From: a virus
DNA length: 28,397 nt
Virus record (IMG/VR): IMGVR_UViG_3300006162_000043
Location: 1-28,397 of that record
Direction: 5' to 3' (one strand)
Each line of letters starts with the position of its first letter. The stretch's first letter is position 1. The notes beneath the pieces were generated by a model, which made no database searches, was not told the DNA's origin, and saw only the letters and a program-made list of their open reading frames with translations. Of the stretch, positions 10,720 through 17,086 are shown in pieces. Both the position numbers and the translations under genes were made by a program.

Positions 10720-11082
10720 ATGAAAGAGCCTCTATTTTCCATCACCGCCAAGGACTGCGATTGGTCCTACACCAAGGGCACCGGTTCTGGCGGACAAAAG
10801 AAGAACAAAACCTCTTCAGCAGTACATTGTATGCACCGCCCAAGCGGAGCCCATGGTTATTCTGAGGCATCAAGAAGCCAACACGATAACAAGAAAGAGG
10901 CTTTCGACAAGATGGTTGCGACGAATGAATTCCAAACATGGTTGAAGATGGAAATCATGCGACGTTCCGGCGATAAGGCTCAGATTGAAGCCTATGTGGA
11001 ACGAGAATTGCGCAACATCAAGATTGAAGTAAAGAAGGAAGGTGTTTGGACGCCAGTTTCGGAAATTGAATTGACACACTAA
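10720..11082 (+). CDS. Stand-alone GGQ peptidyl-tRNA hydrolase domain (release-factor-like)
   Basis: 120 residues. GTGSGGQKKNKT (20-31) is the GGQ loop of class-I release factors, which triggers hydrolysis of peptidyl-tRNA in the ribosomal P site. The next block (HRPSGAHGYSEASRSQHDNK) is also typical of the RF-1 domain. The codon-recognition domains of RF1/RF2 are absent, so it resembles ArfB/PrfH-type rescue factors. Unlike ArfB, the C-terminus is not strongly basic. The start at 10720 is about 10 nt after tRNA-His. It probably frees stalled ribosomes during infection (inference). Confidence 0.88.
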   Translation: MKEPLFSITAKDCDWSYTKGTGSGGQKKNKTSSAVHCMHRPSGAHGYSEASRSQHDNKKEAFDKMVATNEFQTWLKMEIMRRSGDKAQIEAYVERELRNIKIEVKKEGVWTPVSEIELTH

Positions 11083-11091
11083 GGAGTTATC

Positions 11092-11334
11092 ATGCATCTA
11101 CGCCCAATGAACAAGAATGTGGTTGTTGAACGAATCGCGTCCGAGAAGGTCACAGAATCAGGAATTATCCTGAAGTCTGCACAAGGTCCAGATTTCGCCA
11201 AGGTTCTCCATCACGGAAATGTCACCGATGTAAAGGCTGGTGAAAAGGTTCTATTGGATTGGAACAAGGCAACCAAGATTGAAGGTGATCGTTATCTCAT
11301 CAGCGTAGATAGCATCATCGGCGTTATTGAATAA
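11092..11334 (+). CDS. Cpn10/GroES-like co-chaperonin
   Basis: 80 residues: LRPMNKNVVVERIASEKVTE then SGIILKSAQGPDFAKVLHHG and later VKAGEKVLLDW fit the Cpn10 beta-barrel. The mobile loop (about 17-32) contains IIL, comparable to the GroES IVL tripeptide that docks on GroEL. It is shorter than GroES (97 aa). T4 uses gp31 for the same purpose, folding the capsid protein with host GroEL; this gene probably replaces it. AAGGAG precedes the ATG by 6 nt, and it is 9 nt after the GGQ gene, so the two form an operon. Confidence 0.88.
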   Translation: MHLRPMNKNVVVERIASEKVTESGIILKSAQGPDFAKVLHHGNVTDVKAGEKVLLDWNKATKIEGDRYLISVDSIIGVIE

Positions 11335-11339
11335 TATTT

Positions 11340-11415
11340 GCCCCGGTAGCTGAGAGGTTCAAGCGCCCTCCTTACAAGTGGGAGCATACTGGTTCGAGTC
11401 CAGTACGGGGTACCA
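11340..11415 (+). tRNA. tRNA-Val(TAC)
   Basis: The anticodon loop cttacaa gives TAC (stem ccctc/gtggg, one mismatch). The acceptor gccccgg/acggggt has a G-U first pair and a mismatch at 7-66. The T arm is actgg-ttcgagt-ccagt, with CCA. It starts 5 nt after the Cpn10 stop and is the only valine tRNA. Confidence 0.88.
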
Positions 11416-11418
11416 ACT

Positions 11419-11766
11419 ATGATTCGAGTCTGTGTCTGCGGTGGTCGTGATTACATGAACGAGGAGAAAGTCTTTGTGACTCTCGATAAACTCCTCAACA
11501 TACGAAGCGATTTCACCATCATACAAGGGGGTGCCAGGGGTGCGGATGCTGCGGCATTTCGCTGGGCAGCCCTTCGTAATATTCCATGCGAAACATTTCA
11601 CGCAGATTGGAATAAATATAAACATGCAGCAGGACCGATTCGCAACAAACAGATGATTGACTCCGGAATTGATTTGCTGGTCGCCTTCCCTGGAGGGAAA
11701 GGAACCACGAACATGATTGAACAGTGTATATATCATGAAATTCGAACAATGATTATTGCCGACTAA
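11419..11766 (+). CDS. DUF2493-like SLOG-family protein
   Basis: 115 residues. MIRVCVCGGRDYMNEEKVFV, then IIQGGARGADAAAFRWAA and AGPIRNKQMI followed by AFPGGKGTTNMI are typical of DUF2493, a Rossmann-like member of the SLOG superfamily that binds nucleotides or their derivatives. Loops GGRDY (8-12), GGARGAD (37-43) and PGGKGT (90-95) would form the ligand pocket. SLOG proteins are linked to nucleotide signalling, including in anti-phage defence; a role in a phage would be signal sensing or removal (inference). It starts 3 nt after tRNA-Val, and its last 9 nt form the 5' acceptor strand of the next tRNA. Confidence 0.8.
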   Translation: MIRVCVCGGRDYMNEEKVFVTLDKLLNIRSDFTIIQGGARGADAAAFRWAALRNIPCETFHADWNKYKHAAGPIRNKQMIDSGIDLLVAFPGGKGTTNMIEQCIYHEIRTMIIAD

Positions 11767-11833
11767 ACTAATCTAGTGAAAGTGCGGGTCTGAAAAGCCC
11801 GAAAGGTTGGAGCGTAACCAACAGTCGGCACCA
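11758..11833 (+). tRNA. tRNA-Phe(GAA), lacking normal D- and T-loop motifs
   Basis: The acceptor gccgact/agtcggc and the anticodon arm cgggt-ctgaaaa-gcccg are perfect; the anticodon is GAA, discriminator A, with encoded CCA. Length is 76 nt. The T arm is gttgg-agcgtaa-ccaac, without TTC, and the D loop (aatctagtgaa, stem act/agt) lacks GG, so the usual D-T loop contacts are missing. The 5' end overlaps the SLOG gene stop. It is the only phenylalanine tRNA found. Confidence 0.7.
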
Positions 11834-11838
11834 GTTTC

Positions 11839-11913
11839 GCCCCTATAGTATAGTGGTTATTACATTGCTTTGGTAAAGCAGTAACACAAGTTCGATTCTT
11901 GTTGGGGGCACCA
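11839..11913 (+). tRNA. tRNA-Thr(GGT)
   Basis: The anticodon arm is ttgct-ttggtaa-agcag (GGT). The acceptor gccccta/tgggggc is paired throughout, the T arm is acaag-ttcgatt-cttgt, and CCA is encoded. It is the third threonine isoacceptor. Confidence 0.92.
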
Positions 11914-11922
11914 AGGACAAAC

Positions 11923-12456
11923 ATGCGTAGAGTATTCCTATATTCTGATCCCCATTTCTATCACAAGGGTATGACCGTTTTCACCGATGATGACGGTAAG
12001 AAGATTCGCCCGTGGACCGATCCTGAGGAAATGACGGAAGACCTTATTCGGTGGTATAACGAAACCGTTACCCCCGAAGATAAGGTATATTTCCTAGGTG
12101 ATGTTTGCATGACCAAGCCGCAACTGAACAAGGTCATGCCGAGACTGATGGGAGATAAGGTCCTCATCAAGGGAAACCACGATACTCTGGAACTGAAAGA
12201 GTATGTCAAGTATTTCCGAGACATTCGAGCCTACCACATCATGGATAAGGTGTTACTGTCTCACATGCCAGTTTCGTTCGATTCCCGCGCTCGTTTCATT
12301 GCAAATGTCCATGGGCACACACATACCAATGATGTGAGGGATGAACACCGACACCTGGTTCCTTGGTATATCAACGTATGTGTAGAAAAGACGAATTACC
12401 GCCCAATCCTTTGGAACGATGTTCGTAAGATGGTTGACAGCAGAATCAAAACTTGA
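11923..12456 (+). CDS. Calcineurin-like metallophosphoesterase
   Basis: 177 residues from the ATG at 11923, which has AAGGA about 6 nt upstream; an in-frame start at 11899 lies inside tRNA-Thr and is unlikely. The metal-site motifs appear in order: SDPHFYH (8-14), GDVC (about 58-61), GNHD (about 85-88), SHMPV (about 112) and HGHTHT (about 128-133). This is a complete small phosphoesterase related to YfcE-like enzymes. The natural substrate (phosphodiester, nucleotide or RNA end) is unknown. It ends 6 nt before tRNA-Leu(TAA). Confidence 0.88.
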   Translation: MRRVFLYSDPHFYHKGMTVFTDDDGKKIRPWTDPEEMTEDLIRWYNETVTPEDKVYFLGDVCMTKPQLNKVMPRLMGDKVLIKGNHDTLELKEYVKYFRDIRAYHIMDKVLLSHMPVSFDSRARFIANVHGHTHTNDVRDEHRHLVPWYINVCVEKTNYRPILWNDVRKMVDSRIKT

Positions 12457-12462
12457 TACAAT
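12434..12462 (+). promoter_or_regulatory. TTGACA-17-TACAAT motif abutting tRNA-Leu(TAA)
   Basis: A perfect -35 at 12434-12439 and TACAAT at 12457-12462. The -10 ends at the base before the tRNA, so initiation would normally fall inside the tRNA. It would serve downstream genes better than this tRNA. It may also be fortuitous, since it lies in the phosphoesterase coding end. Confidence 0.4.
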
Positions 12463-12539
12463 GCCCTCTTGGTGCAATAGGTAGTCGCAAAGGTCTTAAA
12501 CACCTTACAGTGTGGGTTCGAATCCCACAGAGGGCACCA
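12463..12539 (+). tRNA. tRNA-Leu(TAA) with a short variable region
   Basis: The anticodon arm aaggt-cttaaac-acctt is perfect (TAA). The acceptor is gccctct/agagggc, the T arm gtggg-ttcgaat-cccac, with CCA. The variable region is 5 nt (acagt), so it is type I, unlike bacterial leucine tRNAs. Confidence 0.88.
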
Positions 12540-12548
12540 AATATTACC

Positions 12549-12625
12549 GCCCCATTGACGCAATTGGTAGTCGTGCTACTCTCAAAAGGTAGATGTTGAA
12601 GGTTCGAGTCCTTCATGGGGCACCA
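12549..12625 (+). tRNA. tRNA-Leu(CAA) with a short variable region
   Basis: The anticodon arm is ctact-ctcaaaa-ggtag (CAA). The acceptor gccccat/atggggc is perfect, the T arm is gaagg-ttcgagt-ccttc, with CCA. The variable region is 5 nt (atgtt). It is closely related in plan to the Leu(TAA) gene before it. Confidence 0.88.
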
Positions 12626-12643
12626 AAGGCTATATAAGGATAT

Positions 12644-12718
12644 GCTGCCGTAGTTTAATGGTTCAAAACATTCAGGTCCACTGAAAGATGTTGGCTGCCA
12701 ACCCAACCGGTCGCTCCA
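12644..12718 (+). tRNA. tRNA-like element with aberrant anticodon and T loops
   Basis: The D arm (tagtttaatggttcaaaaca) is typical of this array. The acceptor is gctgccg/cggtcgc (one mismatch, one G-T), then T and CCA. The middle arm is ttca-ggtccac-tgaa: a 7-nt loop without U33 (a formal TCC anticodon). The T-position arm is gttgg/ccaac around ctgccaac, lacking TTC. It may be a decayed or specialised tRNA. Confidence 0.5.
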
Positions 12719-12724
12719 GAATTC

Positions 12725-12798
12725 GCGGGATTAGTTTAATGGTAAAACCAGTGCCTTCCAAGCATTAGTTGAGAGTTCGATTCTCTCATCCCGCTCCA
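12725..12798 (+). tRNA. tRNA-Gly(TCC), second copy
   Basis: The anticodon arm is agtgc-cttccaa-gcatt (TCC). The acceptor gcgggat/atcccgc and CCA are identical to Gly(GCC) at 10431; differences cluster in the anticodon arm. This is the last tRNA of the array. Confidence 0.92.
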
Positions 12799-12821
12799 AA
12801 CACCATTATCATGGAGTCACT

Positions 12822-13136
12822 ATGAACGTTCAAGCATTCAAGCTAATCACCGGTGAAGATATCATTGCGGACCTTGAGTCCGAATCCGAAACCGAATTCG
12901 TATTATCCAATCCCCTCGGCATCGCCGTCATGCGCAACCCACAAACGGGTCAGCCGCAAATCGGCTTCGCACCTTTCCCTATTCATGGGCAAGAAGATCC
13001 CCAAAAGACAATGATGTTTTCCAAGAAGCATGTGGTGTATAGCTATACGCCTGGCGACGATTTCGTCCATAACTACGACAAAATCTTTGGTGCGGGACTC
13101 ATTGTGCCCAAGGCAAAGCAAATTCTCGTAGGATAA
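12822..13136 (+). CDS. Hypothetical protein upstream of DNA polymerase
   Basis: 104 residues starting MNVQAFKLITGEDIIADLES. The pattern of a short beta strand, GEDIIADL, and several further strands (EFVLSNPLGIAVMRN, HVVYSYTP) suggests a small all-beta, possibly Sm/Lsm-like barrel; proteins with this start occur in T4-like marine phages. The function is unknown. GGAG precedes the ATG by about 6 nt. The stop is 3 nt before the polymerase start, so the genes are coupled. Confidence 0.75.
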   Translation: MNVQAFKLITGEDIIADLESESETEFVLSNPLGIAVMRNPQTGQPQIGFAPFPIHGQEDPQKTMMFSKKHVVYSYTPGDDFVHNYDKIFGAGLIVPKAKQILVG

Positions 13137-13139
13137 ACA

Positions 13140-15674
13140 TTGTCATTCTATACAAACGTACTTGTATTCGGCAATCACATACTGTATCGTGGAATTGATG
13201 ATAAGGGAAAGAGAATCAAGGAGAAGTTCGATTATGCTCCTTCCCTTTACGTCAAAGCCAAGCGTGTAACGAATACGACCTCACTCGATGGTGAATACCT
13301 TGAGCAAAAAGAATTCAAGGACATTCGCCACGCCAAAGACTTCATCAAAAAGTATGATGGAGTATCCAACGCGCCTAAACTCTATGGCAACAATCGATTC
13401 GAATATGCCTTCATAGCCGATAATTTCAAAGGCATGGTGGAATGGGAACAAGACAAAATTCTCATCGCCGCAATCGATATTGAAGTTGGTTCCGAAAACG
13501 GATTTCCCGATCCGTATCTTGCAAATGAACCCATCACCGCAATCACGATTCGATACTTCGGTGGTCGAACCGTAGTTTTTGGTTGCGGAGATTATTCACT
13601 GAAAGGTGATGAGACTTACATCAAGTGTAAGGATGAATGGACTCTCTGTAAGAAATTCCTAGACCTGTGGGTCCGCAAGTGTCCCGATATCATAACAGGT
13701 TGGAACATCAAGTTCTTTGATATTCCATATCTCCATAACCGCATGAAGAAGATTCTTGGTGACGATGATGTTGCCAAGCTATCGCCATGGCATTATGTGT
13801 CTGAACACAAGACGAATTACAATAACAAGGAACTGACCGTATATTCCATGCTTGGTGTGTCTACGCTGGATTATATGGAACTGTATCAATGGTATGCTCC
13901 TGCCGGCAAGTCACAGGAGTCCTATCGTCTGGACAACATCACCAACATCGAACTTGGTGAACGCAAGTTGTCCTATGATGAATACGATTCCTTGCATGAC
14001 CTATACAAGAAAAACTTCCAGCTATTCATAGAGTATAACATACGCGACGTTGACCTCATCTTCAAACTTGAGGACAAGTTGAAGTTGATTGAATTGGCTC
14101 TCACTCTCGCGTATGATACGAAATCGAATTACGAGGACGTATTCGCCCAGACTCGTATGTGGGACTCGATGACGTATTCATACCTCTTCGAAAAAAACAT
14201 CATCGTTCCTCCTCGCATCGTACAACACAAGGACGAGGCATTCGAAGGTGCATACGTAAAGGACCCTCAAGTAGGCAAGCACGATTGGGTCGCCTCGTTC
14301 GACTTGAATTCCCTATATCCTCACCTGATGATGCAGTATAATATCTCACCCGAAGCACTCATCGAACCCGAAAACTATTCAGATGAAATGCGTGAAATCA
14401 TTTCGAATGGTGTTTCCGTGGAGAAGTTGCTGGATAAAAGCATTGATACCTCAAAACTCCAAAATTGCACCCTTACCCCTAACGGACAATTCTTCCGCAC
14501 GGATATTCGCGGTTTCCTTCCACAGATGTTGGAGGAAATGTATATTGACCGAAAGAAATACAAGAAGTTGATGTTGAAAGCCCAACAGGAACTTGAAAAC
14601 GAAACAGATGAGGACAAGAAAACCGAAATCCAAAAGAAGGTTGCACGATACAATAATCTTCAGTTGGCGAAGAAGGTGTCCCTGAATTCCGCATACGGCG
14701 CCTTGGGTTCACAGTATTTCCGTTTCTATGACCTGCGCCAAGCCCTTGCCGTTACGCAAACGGGCAAACTATCCATTCGCTGGATCGAAGCCAAGATCAA
14801 CGAGTTCATGAATAAGACTCTGGGCACCAAGGAGGACTATGTTATCGCCTCTGATACGGATTCGATCTATCTGAAATTGGGTCCGTATGTGAACCGTATG
14901 TGCCCCGATAAGTCCGATACGAAGAAGGTCATAGAGTTCATGGATCGATTCTGTGAAGATAAGATGCAGCCGTTCATCGATAAGAGTTATCAGGAATTGG
15001 CAGAGTATGTCCATGCATATGAACAAAAGATGCAGATGAAGCGCGAAGCCCTCGCAGACAAGGGCATATGGACAGCCAAGAAACGATATATCCTGAACGT
15101 CTATAACAACGAAGGCGTCCAATATCACGAACCCCACATGAAGGTCATGGGACTGGAAATGATTAAGTCCTCTACGCCATCCCTTGTTCGCGGTAAGATG
15201 GAAGAGGCAATCAAGATCATGCTCCGTGGAACCGAAGATGACGTTCAGGAATTCATCCGAGTATTCAAGGAAGAGTTCTGTAAGGCCGCACCGGAAGATA
15301 TCTCGTTTCCTCGTGGTGTGAAAGGTATCAGGAAATACATGGACGACAAGATGACATATGCGAAGGGAACGCCGATCCACGTTCGCGGAGCCATCACCTA
15401 TAACAAACTCATCAAGGAACTGGGTCTAGAGAAGAAGTATCCTCTCATCAACGAAGGCGAGAAGATCAAGTTTACCTACCTTCGTGTTCCTAATCCACAT
15501 AAGCAGGACGTTATCTCGTTTCCTGGTAGACTGCCACCGGAGTTTGACATGGACCGATATATAGATTATGATACACAGTATTCGAAAACCTTCATTGAGC
15601 CGATCAAGGTCATTCTCGATTGTATGGGCTGGTCGACCGAAAAACAAAGCACACTAGACGAATTTTTTGTATAG
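13140..15674 (+). CDS. 43: Family B DNA polymerase gp43
   Basis: 844 residues (T4 gp43 has 898). The 3'-5' exonuclease begins with AIDIEVGS (Asp113, Glu115). Polymerase motif A is SFDLNSLYPHL (about 387-397), motif B KKVSLNSAYGALGS (about 511-524) and motif C SDTDSIYL with catalytic Asp (about 572-579); KKRYILNVY (about 646) is the thumb-side motif. The C-terminus QSTLDEFFV is a clamp-binding peptide for gp45. The start codon is TTG at 13140, with AGGA about 7 nt upstream; no upstream ATG fits. It replicates the phage genome with gp44/62, gp41 and UvsX. Confidence 0.97.
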   Translation: MSFYTNVLVFGNHILYRGIDDKGKRIKEKFDYAPSLYVKAKRVTNTTSLDGEYLEQKEFKDIRHAKDFIKKYDGVSNAPKLYGNNRFEYAFIADNFKGMVEWEQDKILIAAIDIEVGSENGFPDPYLANEPITAITIRYFGGRTVVFGCGDYSLKGDETYIKCKDEWTLCKKFLDLWVRKCPDIITGWNIKFFDIPYLHNRMKKILGDDDVAKLSPWHYVSEHKTNYNNKELTVYSMLGVSTLDYMELYQWYAPAGKSQESYRLDNITNIELGERKLSYDEYDSLHDLYKKNFQLFIEYNIRDVDLIFKLEDKLKLIELALTLAYDTKSNYEDVFAQTRMWDSMTYSYLFEKNIIVPPRIVQHKDEAFEGAYVKDPQVGKHDWVASFDLNSLYPHLMMQYNISPEALIEPENYSDEMREIISNGVSVEKLLDKSIDTSKLQNCTLTPNGQFFRTDIRGFLPQMLEEMYIDRKKYKKLMLKAQQELENETDEDKKTEIQKKVARYNNLQLAKKVSLNSAYGALGSQYFRFYDLRQALAVTQTGKLSIRWIEAKINEFMNKTLGTKEDYVIASDTDSIYLKLGPYVNRMCPDKSDTKKVIEFMDRFCEDKMQPFIDKSYQELAEYVHAYEQKMQMKREALADKGIWTAKKRYILNVYNNEGVQYHEPHMKVMGLEMIKSSTPSLVRGKMEEAIKIMLRGTEDDVQEFIRVFKEEFCKAAPEDISFPRGVKGIRKYMDDKMTYAKGTPIHVRGAITYNKLIKELGLEKKYPLINEGEKIKFTYLRVPNPHKQDVISFPGRLPPEFDMDRYIDYDTQYSKTFIEPIKVILDCMGWSTEKQSTLDEFFV

Positions 15675-15683
15675 GAGATTGTA

Positions 15684-16736
15684 ATGGGGATGCTAGACAA
15701 ACTGAAAAAGAATTCCACCGTGGACGATACGGAAGTTCTTTCGAAATCAAAGTTTTTCACGAAGAAGGACATGATCCAGACACCCGTTCCTATCGTGAAC
15801 GTAGCACTGTCGGGAAAACTCGATGGTGGTCTGACACCAGGTCTGACCATGTGGGCGGGTCCTTCGAAGCACTTCAAGACCGCCTTCGCTCTGTTGATGG
15901 CAAAGTCCTATATGGACAAGTATCCTGATGCTGCTCTGTTGTTCTATGATTCAGAGTTCGGTTCACCCTTGTCCTATTTCGACTCATTCAACATCGACAA
16001 GGAACGAGTTCTCCACGTTCCCATCACCGACGTTGAGCAGTTGAAGTTCGATATCATGGCACAGTTGAAGGAAGTGGAACGAAACGAACACCTTATCATC
16101 GTCCTCGATTCGATTGGAAATCTTGCTTCGAAGAAGGAAGTAGAGGACGCACTGGAGCAAAAGTCGGTAGCTGATATGTCCCGTGCCAAGCAAATCAAGT
16201 CCCTCTTCCGTATGATTACACCTCACCTGAACCTCAAGGATATTCCTATGGTCGTGGTGAATCACACATACAAGGAAATCGGTCTGTATCCGAAGGATAT
16301 CGTTGGCGGTGGCACAGGTTCGTATTACTCCGCCGATAACATCTTCATCATCGGTCGCCAGCAAGAAAAGGAAGGAACCGATATCGTTGGGTATAACTTC
16401 GTCATCAACGTAGAGAAGTCCCGATATGTCAAGGAGAAGTCCAAGCTGTTCGTTGAGGTCACTTATGAAGGTGGTATCTCCGTATGGTCTGGTCTGTTGG
16501 ACATTGCTCTGGAATCTGGTCACGTTATCAAGCCAAGCAATGGTTGGTTCCAGCGTGTAGACGAGGGTGGTGTGATCGAACCCAAGAAGCACCGGGAAGC
16601 AGATACAAACACCAAGGAATTCTGGGAACCCATCCTGGCATTCAAGTCGTTCCAGGAATTCGTGGAAAAGAAGTATTCGGTTTCCAGTAACGACCTTATC
16701 TCCGCATCCGTAGCATTTGATGAGGAAACAAAGTAA
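15684..16736 (+). CDS. uvsX: UvsX RecA-like recombinase
   Basis: 350 residues. The ATPase core has Walker A AGPSKHFKT (58-66), nearly the same as the T4 GPSKSFKS box, and a Walker B strand LIIVLDS (Asp142). VVNHTYKEIGLYPKDIVGGG (about 192-211) is the L2/ATP-sensing area. UvsX forms filaments on single-stranded DNA, catalyses strand exchange and starts recombination-dependent replication. GGAG precedes the ATG; a second in-frame ATG at 15690 is possible. The stop overlaps the next start (TAATG). The order 43-uvsX-40-41 is that of T4. Confidence 0.96.
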   Translation: MGMLDKLKKNSTVDDTEVLSKSKFFTKKDMIQTPVPIVNVALSGKLDGGLTPGLTMWAGPSKHFKTAFALLMAKSYMDKYPDAALLFYDSEFGSPLSYFDSFNIDKERVLHVPITDVEQLKFDIMAQLKEVERNEHLIIVLDSIGNLASKKEVEDALEQKSVADMSRAKQIKSLFRMITPHLNLKDIPMVVVNHTYKEIGLYPKDIVGGGTGSYYSADNIFIIGRQQEKEGTDIVGYNFVINVEKSRYVKEKSKLFVEVTYEGGISVWSGLLDIALESGHVIKPSNGWFQRVDEGGVIEPKKHREADTNTKEFWEPILAFKSFQEFVEKKYSVSSNDLISASVAFDEETK

Positions 16737-17086
16737 TGCTGGTTTTCCTTTACGGTCAAGACTACCAGTTGGTTCCTCCTTCCGACGGTGAAGTAGGAGA
16801 CAAATACAAGCTACTCACCGGTCCTTATGCAGGAACGGTATTTCGTTATGGCGGTATCAAGTTTGAAGAAAGAAACGACCAACTCCATTTACTTTTCAAC
16901 TATAATGTGATAGACTCCGACAAGAAGAAGGGTCTCTTTTCAGCGAAGAAGAAAAACCCTCTTGACAGTGACGCCGAATTCAAGAATTACATTGGCGACC
17001 TTTTATACCAAATGCTTTGTGAAAAATTCGAAACGGAAATAATCGATGAGAACGGAACAGACAATACTGAAGAACCTAGTCTATAA
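16736..17086 (+). CDS. 40: Protein in the gp40 position (putative head-vertex assembly chaperone)
   Basis: 116 residues, close to T4 gp40 (114 aa) in length and in the same place between uvsX and 41. It starts inside the uvsX stop and overlaps gene 41 by 41 nt. The sequence (MLVFLYGQDYQLVPPSDGEV and an acidic C-terminus ETEIIDENGTDNTEEPSL) has no motif I can test. T4 gp40 helps initiate head-vertex assembly. The assignment rests on position and size. Confidence 0.55.
   Translation: MLVFLYGQDYQLVPPSDGEVGDKYKLLTGPYAGTVFRYGGIKFEERNDQLHLLFNYNVIDSDKKKGLFSAKKKNPLDSDAEFKNYIGDLLYQMLCEKFETEIIDENGTDNTEEPSL

Noticed and set aside
5551-12798. Could the regular short repeats be a CRISPR array?
   Set aside because: The repeating units are distinct tRNAs with different anticodons; there are no identical direct repeats with unique spacers and no cas genes.
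14769-15380. A 203-codon minus-strand frame
   Set aside because: It is antisense to the DNA polymerase catalytic region and arises from codon bias.
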